DNA from: Intrasporangiaceae bacterium URHB0013
GTDB taxonomy: Bacteria; Actinomycetota; Actinomycetes; Actinomycetales; Dermatophilaceae
Reading direction: 5' to 3'
Length of the DNA: 64,000 bases
Assembly: GCA_000620545.1 (NCBI GenBank)
Contig: KK211149.1
Span: forward strand, 1-64,000
Part shown: piece after piece, positions 34,541 to 41,791 of the stretch
Numbering within the stretch: the first letter of the stretch is position 1
Layout of the letters: each line of letters starts with the position of its first letter
Program-made: the position numbers and the translations under genes
Notes under the pieces: model-generated
Seen by the model: the letters and a program-made list of their open reading frames with translations, nothing else
Database searches by the model: none
Told to the model about the DNA's origin: nothing

Positions 34541-35592
34541 CGGCGCGAGACCTGCGCGCGGCGTGCGCGCCGACCACCGCGACGATCCGCGACGTGCTCG
34601 AGGTCGTCGACCGCAGCGGCAACCTCGTGTGCCTGCTCGTCGACGACGACAACCGCCTCGCCGGGCTGCTGACCGACGGGGACCTGCGTCGTGCCTTCCT
34701 CAAGGGCACGAGCCTCGAGGACCGTGCCCTCGACCACGCGACCCGGATGCCGCACTTCGTCGCCGCAGGGTCTCCGCGCGCGCTCGTCCTCGACCTCATG
34801 CAGGCGCTGCGGATCTCCGCGGTGCCCGAGCTCGCCGACGACCGCACCCTCGTCGGGCTGCACACGCTGTCCGACGTCATCGGGTCGGCGCCGCTGCCCA
34901 ACGTCGCCGTCGTCATGGCCGGCGGCCGCGGCACGCGCCTGGGTGACCTGACCAAGGACACCCCGAAGCCGCTCATGACCGTGGCGGGCCGCTCGATCCT
35001 CGAGTGGATCGTGCTCGGCCTCGTCGGCGACGGCATCCGGGAGATCTACGTCAGCGTCAACTACCTCGCCGAGCAGATCGAGGCGCACCTCGGTGACGGC
35101 TCCCGGCTCGGCTGCACGGTGCGGTACCTCCGCGAGGACCCCGACCGCCCGCTCGGCACCGCCGGCTCCCTCACCATGCTGCGCGACGAGAGACCTGACA
35201 TCGAGCACGCCGTGCTCGTCATGAACGGCGACCTCATGGTCCAGTTCGACGCGAGCGACCTCCTCGAGGCGCACCGGCGCACGGGCGCCGCCGTGACCGT
35301 CGCGACGCGCACCTACCAGCACGAGGTGCCCTTCGGCGTCGTCGAGAGCACCGACGGACGCGTCACCGGCGTCTCGGAGAAGCCGACGCTGAGCTTCGAC
35401 ATCAACGCCGCGGTGTATGCCGTCGAGCCGCGCGCGCTCGCCTGGCTGCCCACCGGGCGGGCCAGCACGATGCCGGGCCTGGTCGAGAGGTGCCTCGAGC
35501 GCGGCGAGCCGGTCACGGCCTGGCCGATCCAGAGCGAGTGGATCGACGTCGGCACCCCGAAGGACCTCGCTCGCGCGAAGGGCGAGGCGTGA
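34537..35592 (+). CDS. ptmE: PtmE-like CBS-domain sugar-1-phosphate nucleotidyltransferase
   Basis: A 351-residue two-part protein: an N-terminal CBS pair (about 10-120; VCLLVDDDNRLAGLLTDGDLRRAFLKG) and a C-terminal sugar nucleotidyltransferase (about 125-350; AVVMAGGRGTRLGDLTKDTPKPLM, NGDLMVQFDASD). The same CBS-transferase order is seen in Campylobacter PtmE, which makes GDP-glucosamine for legionaminic acid. This is strong evidence that the GDP-linked pathway is used here. The GTG start overlaps the legG stop. The CBS pair may bind a nucleotide as a regulator. The stop is followed by a 55-nt gap to legB. Confidence 0.85.
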   Translation: MTARDLRAACAPTTATIRDVLEVVDRSGNLVCLLVDDDNRLAGLLTDGDLRRAFLKGTSLEDRALDHATRMPHFVAAGSPRALVLDLMQALRISAVPELADDRTLVGLHTLSDVIGSAPLPNVAVVMAGGRGTRLGDLTKDTPKPLMTVAGRSILEWIVLGLVGDGIREIYVSVNYLAEQIEAHLGDGSRLGCTVRYLREDPDRPLGTAGSLTMLRDERPDIEHAVLVMNGDLMVQFDASDLLEAHRRTGAAVTVATRTYQHEVPFGVVESTDGRVTGVSEKPTLSFDINAAVYAVEPRALAWLPTGRASTMPGLVERCLERGEPVTAWPIQSEWIDVGTPKDLARAKGEA

Positions 35593-35647
35593 GCGGTCGC
35601 GGCGCGGTTGACGGCATACGAGCACATATGACGACGAAAAGGCAGCT

Positions 35648-36724
35648 GTGACAACACCTTCCGGACACACCACCACGGTCGAGGTCCCCGCGGCCGAGCT
35701 CACCCCGCGGCCCGTCGAGGGCTCGGTAGCGGGCAGGACCGTCCTCGTCACGGGCTCCGACGGCTTCATCGGGTCGCACGTCGTCGAGCGGCTCCTCGCC
35801 GACGGGGCGCACGTGCGGGCCTTCTGCCTCTACAACTCCAACGGCGCGGCCGGCTGGCTCGACGAGTCCGACGTCTTCAGGGCGGCCGTCCGCGACGGGC
35901 AGGCCGAGGTCGTCCTCGGCGACATCCGCGACCCGGAGCACGTCATGGCCACGACCGAGGGCGTCGACGTCGTGCTGCACCTCGCAGCGCTCATCGCGAT
36001 CCCGTTCTCCTACGTCGCGCCCCGCTCCTACGTCGAGACGAACGTCATCGGGACGCTCAACGTCCTCGAGGCGGTGCGCCGCCACGGGACGCCGCGCATG
36101 GTCAACACGTCGACGTCCGAGGTCTACGGCACGCCGGAGGCGGTGCCGATCACCGAGGCCCATCCGCTGCGCGGACAGTCGCCCTACTCGGCCACGAAGA
36201 TCTCCGCCGACAAGATGTGCGAGTCGTATGCGCTGTCGTTCGAGACGCCGGTGACGACGCTGCGCCCCTTCAACACGTTCGGTCCCCGGCAGTCGACGCG
36301 GGCGGTCATCCCGACCGTCCTCTCGCAGCTGCTCGCCGGCGCGAGCCAGATCAAGCTCGGCGACGTGACGCCGCAGCGCGACTTCACCTTCGTGGCCGAC
36401 ACGGCCGACGGCTTCGTCCGAGCGGCCCTGGCCGATGTCGCGCCCGGCACGACCATCCAGCTCGGCACCGGTCGCACCGTCTCGGTCGGCGACGTCGTGC
36501 TGCTGTGCCGCAAGGTCACCGGCAGTGATGCCGAGATCGTCACCGAGAGCGACCGCATCCGTCCCGAGGGCTCGGAGGTGCAGATCCTGCTGTCCGACCC
36601 CTCGCGCGCCAACGAGGTGCTCGGCTGGGCACCTACCGTCTCGCTGGAAGAGGGCCTCGCGGCGACGGCCGAGTGGCTGCGACCGCGCGTGGATCCCGAG
36701 ACCGCCGGGCGGTACCACCGGTGA
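35648..36724 (+). CDS. legB: NAD-dependent sugar 4,6-dehydratase, LegB type
   Basis: Extended SDR of 358 residues predicted to convert GDP-GlcNAc to the 4-keto-6-deoxy sugar. It has the NAD loop VLVTGSDGFIGSHV (about 33-45), HLAALIAIPFSYVAP, STSEVYGTPE and the YxxxK motif in SPYSATKISADK, followed by RPFNTFGPRQSTRAVIP. The segment PFSYVAPRSYVETNVIGTLN is characteristic of LegB. Start GTG at 35648 with weak AAAAGG upstream. A GGCATAC motif and a short ATA-rich stretch lie in the 55-nt gap before it. It overlaps legC by GTGA. Confidence 0.88.
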   Translation: MTTPSGHTTTVEVPAAELTPRPVEGSVAGRTVLVTGSDGFIGSHVVERLLADGAHVRAFCLYNSNGAAGWLDESDVFRAAVRDGQAEVVLGDIRDPEHVMATTEGVDVVLHLAALIAIPFSYVAPRSYVETNVIGTLNVLEAVRRHGTPRMVNTSTSEVYGTPEAVPITEAHPLRGQSPYSATKISADKMCESYALSFETPVTTLRPFNTFGPRQSTRAVIPTVLSQLLAGASQIKLGDVTPQRDFTFVADTADGFVRAALADVAPGTTIQLGTGRTVSVGDVVLLCRKVTGSDAEIVTESDRIRPEGSEVQILLSDPSRANEVLGWAPTVSLEEGLAATAEWLRPRVDPETAGRYHR

Positions 36725-37917
36725 CGGCGACCGGGAGCGTCCCCGCCGGAGAGGCCCACGCGCCCGGAGCCCGGGGCCCGGAGGGCACGATCCCGCTCGC
36801 GGTGCCCAACATCGGCGAGCTCGAGCGCCGCTACGTCCTCGAGGCCGTCGAGTCCGGTTTCGTCTCGTCCGTCGGTCCCTTCGTCTCGGAGTTCGAGCGC
36901 CGCTTCGCCGAGCGCGTGGGGTCGAAGCACGCGATCGCCTGCGCCACCGGCACGGCCGCCATCCACATCGGGCTGGTCCTTCTGGGGGTCGAGCGTGACG
37001 ACGACGTCGTCTGCTCCGACTTCACCTTCGTCGGCTCGGTCAACCCGATCGCCTACTGCGGCGCCCGGCCCGTGCTCGTGGACGCCGAGACGACGACGTG
37101 GAACATGGACCCCGCTCTGCTGGCCGCCGAGCTCGACCGCCGCGCCGTCGCCGGTGAGGCGCAGCCGAAGGTCGTCGAGATCGTCCACGTGCTCGGCCAG
37201 CCCGCCGACATGGGACCGCTCATGGACGCCTGCGACCGACACGGCATACCCGTGCTCGAGGACGCTGCGGAGTCGCTCGGGGCGACGTGGACGGCCGGCC
37301 GCTACGCCGGACGGCACACCGGCACCGTCGGCCGCGTCGGCTGCTTCTCCTTCAACGGCAACAAGATCGCGACGACGGGCGGCGGTGGCATGATCGTCAC
37401 CGACGACGACGACCTCGCCGCGCGGGCCCGGCACCTCACGACGCAGGCGAAGGTGCCCGACGTCGGATACCTCCACGACGAGGTCGGCTACAACTACCGC
37501 CTGACCAACCTCGCGGCCGGCCTGGGCCTCGCGCAGCTCGAACGGCTCGACGAGTTCGTCGCCGCCAAGCACCGCATCGCGGCGCGCTACGACGAGGCGT
37601 TCGCCGACCTGCCGCTGGTCCTGCCGCCGCGCGTCGACGGTCTCGACGCGACGTACTGGCTGTACTCGGTGCTCGTGCCCGCATCCGACGGCCGCGGTCG
37701 TGACGAGTTCCTCGAGCACCTCAACGGGCTGGGGGTGGGCGCCCGGGCGCTGTGGCGGCCGCTGCACGCCCAGCCGCCGTTCCTGTCGGCGGCACTGATC
37801 GGTGGAGCGGTCGGTGACGGCCTCTTCGCCCGTGGCCTGTCGCTGCCCTGCGCGACCGAGCTGAGCGACGCCGACCAGGACCGCGTCATCGCGGCCGTGC
37901 GCTCCTTCTTCGCCTGA
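36721..37917 (+). CDS. legC: DegT/DnrJ/EryC1-family aminotransferase, LegC type
   Basis: PLP-dependent aminotransferase of 398 residues that adds the 4-amino group to the keto sugar made by LegB. The cofactor Lys is about residue 215 in CFSFNGNKIATTGGGG, and the VEIVHVLGQPADM and VLEDAAESLGATW segments hold other PLP contacts. It starts with GTG overlapping the legB stop. The family member order LegB-LegC is the same as in Campylobacter and Legionella. It ends the plus-strand sugar run; an 11-bp repeat array follows before the antiporter gene. Confidence 0.9.
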   Translation: MTATGSVPAGEAHAPGARGPEGTIPLAVPNIGELERRYVLEAVESGFVSSVGPFVSEFERRFAERVGSKHAIACATGTAAIHIGLVLLGVERDDDVVCSDFTFVGSVNPIAYCGARPVLVDAETTTWNMDPALLAAELDRRAVAGEAQPKVVEIVHVLGQPADMGPLMDACDRHGIPVLEDAAESLGATWTAGRYAGRHTGTVGRVGCFSFNGNKIATTGGGGMIVTDDDDLAARARHLTTQAKVPDVGYLHDEVGYNYRLTNLAAGLGLAQLERLDEFVAAKHRIAARYDEAFADLPLVLPPRVDGLDATYWLYSVLVPASDGRGRDEFLEHLNGLGVGARALWRPLHAQPPFLSAALIGGAVGDGLFARGLSLPCATELSDADQDRVIAAVRSFFA

Positions 37918-37950
37918 CCCGGGGGCGCGGCCGCGCGAGCCGGGCCCGCG

Positions 37951-37983
37951 CCGCGTTCGGGCCGCGCCCGGACCGCGTCCGGC
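37951..37983. repeat. 11-bp tandem repeat, three units
   Basis: CCGCGTTCGGG, CCGCGCCCGGA, CCGCGTCCGGC in direct succession, 27 bp before the antiporter start. The consensus agrees with the five-unit array at 24666. Base composition is so GC-rich that chance similarity cannot be ruled out. Confidence 0.55.
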
Positions 37984-38009
37984 GGACGGCCGACGCGCCG
38001 CCGACCGGC

Positions 38010-39914
38010 GTGGTGGAGGATGTCGTCGTGGAGATCGCCATCGGGCTGCTTGCGATCGCAGCCACCGTCCTCGGCGGGTCCTGGCTCGCCGATCGTTTCG
38101 ACCTGCCGCCGCCGCTCGTCCTCATCGTCATCGGCATCCTCGGGTCCTACCTGCCCTTCGTGCCCGAGGTCGCCCTGAGTCCCGAGGTCGTGCTGCTCGG
38201 CATCCTGCCGCCCCTGCTGTATGCCGCCGCGATCCAGACGTCGCTCGTCGACTTCCGCAACAACCGGGGCGTCATCCTCAGCCTGTCGGTGGGACTCGTG
38301 CTCTTCACCGCGCTCGGCGTCGCAGTCTTCCTCCGGTGGGCCCTCGGCCTCGACTTCGGCGTGGCCTTCGCGATCGGTGCGGTCGTCGCGCCGCCGGACG
38401 CCGTCGCCGCGACGGCCGTCGGCCGCCGGATCGGGCTGCCCCGACGTCTCGTGTCGATCCTCGAGGGCGAGTCGCTCGTCAACGACGCGACGGCGCTCGT
38501 CTCGCTGCGCACCGCGCTGGCCGCGGCCGGACTCGCGTCGGGCGTGGCCTCGAACGGCGTGACCTTCGGCGGTGTCGTGCTCGACTTCGCGTGGGCGTCG
38601 CTCGGCGGCATCGCGGTCGGCGTCGGGGTGGCACTGGTCGTCTCCGTGCTGCGGCGCCACTTCTCCACCGAGCCGGCCTTCGACACGGTGCTGTCGTTCA
38701 TGGTGCCCTTCGCGGCCTACGTCCCGGCAGAGGAGCTGCACGCCTCGGGCGTCATCGCCGTCGTGACGGCGGGCCTCGTGCTGGGTCACAAGTCGCCGCG
38801 GACCCAGACGGGCGCCTCACGCCTCAGCGAGCGGATCAACTGGACGTCGATCCAGTTCCTCCTCGAGAACGCCGTCTTCCTCCTCATCGGCCTGCAGGTG
38901 TTCTACGTGCTCGCCAAGGTCCGCAGCTCCGAGCTGTCCGCCGGGCAGATCACGCTCGCCGCCGTCGGCACCCTCGTCGCGGTTCTGCTCCTGCGCCCCC
39001 TCTGGATCGTGCCGTTCCGTTTCCTCGGCACGCGCGTGTTCCGGATCGAGGCCCAGGCGCCGTGGTCGCACACCGTCGTGCTGTCCTGGGCGGGCATGCG
39101 CGGCGTGGTGACGCTCGCTGCGGCGCTGCTTCTGCCCCCCGAGACCCAGCACCGCGACGTTCTCGTGCTCATCGCCGTCGTCGTCACCATCGGCACCCTG
39201 CTCATCCAGGGCACGACCCTGCCGGGCCTGGCCCGGTGGCTGGACGTGCGCGGCCCCGACCCACGCGAGGACGCGCTGCAGGCCGCGACGGTGCTCCAGG
39301 CCGCCACGCGCTCCGGGCTCGACGTGCTCGAGGGCATGCACGACGTCGATGAGGCTACCCGCGAGATGCTGCGGTCGCGCTCCGAGGACCGGCTCAACCA
39401 GATGTGGGAGCGGCTCGGGCCCCGCAGCGGCGACGCGGACGAGACACCGAGCGCCCGCTACCGCCGGGCCCGCATGCAGATGCTGCAGGCCGAGCGCGAC
39501 GAGGTGTTGAGGCTGCGCGACGAAGGCCGGGCCGACCACGTCGTGCTCCGGGTGGTTCTCGGTAGCCTCGATCTCGAGGAGACCATGCTGGACCGCATCG
39601 ACGACCAGGAGAGCCGCCTGGCAGAGAGCGAGATGTTGCCCGTGGACACGATCGATGCCCCCTGCGAGCACCTCCAGGAGACGGACGTGTGCATCGAGCC
39701 ACGCACCCCCGAGGGGTGCGAGGAGTGCCTGCGCGACGGCACGACCTGGGTGCACCTGCGGCTCTGCCTCGAGTGCGGGCACGTCGGCTGCTGCGACTCC
39801 TCGGAGATGAAGCACGCGACGGCGCACTTCCACGGCACGCGCCATCCGGTCATGCGCTCGATCGAGCCGGGGGAGGGATGGCGCTGGTGCTTCGTCGACG
39901 AGGTCGTCGGCTGA
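38010..39914 (+). CDS. CPA1 Na+/H+ antiporter with C-terminal UBP-type zinc finger
   Basis: A membrane antiporter of 634 residues: about twelve hydrophobic helices (about 1-405), then a hydrophilic coiled part (about 410-540) and a C-terminal zinc-finger of the ubiquitin-hydrolase (UBP) type. The transport core shows GAVVAPPDAVAATAVGRR, SILEGESLVNDATALV (with the ND pair) and WAGMRGVVTLAAALLLP. The finger has CEHL, CIEP, CEECL, CLECGHVGCC and H residues in KHATAHFHGTRHP. UBP fingers bind C-terminal glycines in eukaryotes; in bacteria the role is not known. Starts at 38013 or 38028 (GTG) are possible. Confidence 0.88.
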   Translation: MVEDVVVEIAIGLLAIAATVLGGSWLADRFDLPPPLVLIVIGILGSYLPFVPEVALSPEVVLLGILPPLLYAAAIQTSLVDFRNNRGVILSLSVGLVLFTALGVAVFLRWALGLDFGVAFAIGAVVAPPDAVAATAVGRRIGLPRRLVSILEGESLVNDATALVSLRTALAAAGLASGVASNGVTFGGVVLDFAWASLGGIAVGVGVALVVSVLRRHFSTEPAFDTVLSFMVPFAAYVPAEELHASGVIAVVTAGLVLGHKSPRTQTGASRLSERINWTSIQFLLENAVFLLIGLQVFYVLAKVRSSELSAGQITLAAVGTLVAVLLLRPLWIVPFRFLGTRVFRIEAQAPWSHTVVLSWAGMRGVVTLAAALLLPPETQHRDVLVLIAVVVTIGTLLIQGTTLPGLARWLDVRGPDPREDALQAATVLQAATRSGLDVLEGMHDVDEATREMLRSRSEDRLNQMWERLGPRSGDADETPSARYRRARMQMLQAERDEVLRLRDEGRADHVVLRVVLGSLDLEETMLDRIDDQESRLAESEMLPVDTIDAPCEHLQETDVCIEPRTPEGCEECLRDGTTWVHLRLCLECGHVGCCDSSEMKHATAHFHGTRHPVMRSIEPGEGWRWCFVDEVVG

Positions 39915-39922
39915 GCGACCCC

Positions 39923-40101
39923 CCACCGTCGAGGGGCCAGTGTTTGCGGCTCGTCTCCCGTCGAGAGGCCAGTGTTTGCGGCCTCGTCTCCCGTCGAGAG
40001 GCCAGTGTTTGCGGCTCGTCTCCCGTCGAGAGGCCAATCCGCGCGACGCGGATTGGCCTCTCGTTCGGAACGAGTCGCAGAGTTTGGCCTCTCGACGGTG
40101 G
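39923..40101. repeat. complex repeat array with inverted ends
   Basis: Units of 32-33 bp begin at 39928, 39960, 39993 and 40025 (core GTCGAGAGGCCAGTGTTTG). The fourth unit changes into a 17-bp perfect hairpin. The right end (40083-40101) is the inverted complement of the left end with 16 of 19 bases matching, and could pair with any of the four cores. It fills the space between the convergent antiporter and metY genes, so termination is one possible role. Confidence 0.85.
40027..40063. terminator. 17-bp perfect inverted repeat within the array
   Basis: CGAGAGGCCAATCCGCG, a 3-nt loop CGA, then its exact complement. It is followed by CTCGTTC-G-GAACGAG (40060-40074), a second perfect 7-bp hairpin. 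It lies 45 nt beyond the metY stop and 113 nt beyond the antiporter stop. Confidence 0.65.
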
Positions 40102-40108
40102 AGAGGGG

Positions 40109-41425
40109 TCAGGCCTTCGCGGCGGTGAAGCCCTGCTCGAGGTCGGCGACGATGTCGTCGATGTGCTCGATGCCGACGGACAGGCGCACGAGGCCGGGCG
40201 TCACGCCGGCCGCGAGCCGGTCCTCCTCGGGACCCTGCGAGTGCGTCGTCGAGGCGGGGTGGATGACGAGCGAGCGCACGTCACCGATGTTGGCGACGTG
40301 GCTGTGCAGCGACAGGCCCTCGACGAACCTCTTGCCCGCCTCCAGGCCGCCCACGATCTCGAAGGACAGCACCGCACCGGCCCCTCGAGGGGCGTACTTC
40401 TCCGCCGTCGCGTACGAGGGGCTCTCGGGTAGGGAGGCCCACACGACGCGCTCGACCTGGGCATGGCCCTGGAGGAAGGCGGCCACCTTCGCGGCGTTCT
40501 CGAGGTGCCGCTCGATGCGCAGCGACAGCGTCTCGAGACCCTGGGCCACGAGGAAGGCGTTGAACGGCGCCGCCGAGGGCCCGAGGTCCCGCAGCAGCTG
40601 GACCCGCGCCTTGAGGATGTAGGCGAGGTTGGCCCCGAGCGGGCTGCCGACACCGAGGTCGCGGGCGAAGACGAGCCCGTGGTAGCTCTCCTCGGGCGTG
40701 TTGTAGTTCGGGAACTTCTCCGGGTCCCGGGCGTAGTCGAAGTTGCCCGAGTCGACGATGACGCCGGCGATCGAGGTGCCGTGACCCCCGAGGTACTTCG
40801 TCGCGGAGTGGACCACGACGTCGGCGCCCCACTCGATGGGCCGGATCACGTAGGGCGTGGCGATCGTGTTGTCCACGACGAGCGGCACACCGTGCTCGTG
40901 GGCAAGCGCGGCGACGGCCTCGATGTCGAGCACCTCCGCCTTGGGGTTGGCGATGGTCTCACCGAAGAACGCCTTGGTGTTGGGGCGGACCGCAGCGCGC
41001 CACGACTCGAGGGACGTCGGGTCGTCGACGAAGCTGACGTCGATGCCGAGCTTCGGGAAGGTGAACTTCAGCAGGTTGACGGTGCCGCCGTAGAGGCTCG
41101 GCGAGGCGACGACGTGGTCGCCCGCCTCGGCGATGTTGAGCAGGGCGAGCGTCGTCGCTGACTGCCCCGACGCGACGAGCAGTGCTCCGACGCCGCCCTC
41201 GAGCGCCGCGATCCGCTGCTCGACGACGTCGGTCGTCGGGTTCATCAGCCGGGTGTAGATGTTGCCGAACTCCCTGAGCCCGAAGAGGTTGGCAGCGTGG
41301 TCGGTGTCGTTGAAGACGTAGCTCGTCGTCTGGTAGATCGGCAGCGCACGCGCTCCCGTGGCGCTGTCGGCGGTCTGGCCGGCATGGATCTGCTTGGTCT
41401 CGAAGGACCAGTTGGGCTCGGTCAT
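40109..41425 (-). CDS. metY: O-acetylhomoserine sulfhydrylase
   Basis: PLP enzyme of 438 residues that makes homocysteine from O-acetylhomoserine and sulfide. It belongs to the Cys/Met metabolism fold: LPIYQTTSYVFNDTDHAANLF, MNPTTDVVEQRIAALEGG, and the PLP Lys (about 209) in VVHSATKYLGGHGTSIAG. The length and the FGLREFGNIYTRLMNP region fit MetY rather than MetB. A SAM-IV riboswitch precedes the gene, so expression should fall when S-adenosylmethionine is plentiful. The ATG has AGCAGGA 6 nt upstream. No metX is adjacent. Confidence 0.95.
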   Translation of the reverse strand: MTEPNWSFETKQIHAGQTADSATGARALPIYQTTSYVFNDTDHAANLFGLREFGNIYTRLMNPTTDVVEQRIAALEGGVGALLVASGQSATTLALLNIAEAGDHVVASPSLYGGTVNLLKFTFPKLGIDVSFVDDPTSLESWRAAVRPNTKAFFGETIANPKAEVLDIEAVAALAHEHGVPLVVDNTIATPYVIRPIEWGADVVVHSATKYLGGHGTSIAGVIVDSGNFDYARDPEKFPNYNTPEESYHGLVFARDLGVGSPLGANLAYILKARVQLLRDLGPSAAPFNAFLVAQGLETLSLRIERHLENAAKVAAFLQGHAQVERVVWASLPESPSYATAEKYAPRGAGAVLSFEIVGGLEAGKRFVEGLSLHSHVANIGDVRSLVIHPASTTHSQGPEEDRLAAGVTPGLVRLSVGIEHIDDIVADLEQGFTAAKA

Positions 41426-41539
41426 CGGTCGTCCTGCTCTTCCTGGGTTCGGTGCCGGTGCCCGGGACCAGACGAGACCGGGCCCGGTGCACCGACGGGT
41501 CGGTGCGGGAGAGAGGCTCTCCGCGCTTGCCCGAGCGCC

Positions 41540-41640
41540 GGACGGCGTCGACGGGCCAGGTCTTCACCCGGGGCACCCCACCGCGGTTGGAGGGTTGCCG
41601 GCCAGCGAGCCGGGGCTTGTCGCTGGCGCTCATGACCTAC
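41540..41640 (-). promoter_or_regulatory. SAM-IV riboswitch upstream of metY
   Basis: Minus-strand RNA begins about 41638 and reads GGUCAUGAGCGCCAGCGACA, then a GGCUCGCUGGCCGGCAACC core, the CCGCGGUGGGGUGCCCC segment and GGGUGAAGACC. The P1 stem pairs 41634-41638 with 41558-41562. This order is that of SAM-IV, a class known from actinobacteria upstream of metY. It lies about 115 nt before the metY ATG, with GC-rich DNA between that could hold the expression platform. The 366-bp gap 41426-41791 otherwise holds two divergent promoters. Confidence 0.85.
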
Positions 41641-41645
41641 TGGCG

Positions 41646-41651
41646 AGTGTA
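41646..41651 (-). promoter_or_regulatory. -10 hexamer TACACT of the metY riboswitch transcript
   Basis: On the minus strand TACACT lies about 8 nt before the first stem of the SAM-IV riboswitch, the right place for its promoter. The bases just downstream form ACTGGCGAGT, similar to the palindrome at 41769. Confidence 0.5.
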
Positions 41652-41768
41652 CGGACGCGTGTCCGGCCGAGGGGACCACTGTCCTCATCGTGGACGTCGC
41701 CGACGAGCGCCGCCACGTCCATCGCGTCGTGGCGTGGCGTCCATCACGAGGACGTCCTACTAAACCGA

Positions 41769-41778
41769 ACTCGCGAGT
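41769..41778. promoter_or_regulatory. 10-bp palindrome ACTCGCGAGT at the acyl-CoA dehydrogenase promoter
   Basis: Perfect palindrome that touches the -10 hexamer TAGGAT at 41778, a place where a bound repressor would block RNA polymerase. A near copy, ACTGGCGAGT, lies at 41639-41648 by the metY promoter. No regulator gene is adjacent. Confidence 0.4.
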
Positions 41779-41783
41779 AGGAT
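41778..41783 (+). promoter_or_regulatory. -10 hexamer TAGGAT of the acyl-CoA dehydrogenase gene
   Basis: TAGGAT is followed by 8 nt and the GTG start at 41792, a leaderless layout. Confidence 0.5.
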
Positions 41784-41791
41784 GAGGGTTC

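Noticed and set aside
25863-37917. Pseudaminic acid pathway
   Set aside because: PseB/PseC/PseG-type order is not seen, and the CBS-fused PtmE-like transferase and NeuC/LegG-type epimerase fit the legionaminic route better. Not fully excluded by reading alone.
25863-37917. Recent transfer of the sugar island judged by base composition
   Set aside because: GC content, codon use and the GTATGCCG octamer look like the rest of the window, and no integrase, tRNA end or flanking direct repeat is seen.
39923-40063. CRISPR-like direct repeats
   Set aside because: Units follow one another directly with no variable spacers, and no cas gene is in the window.
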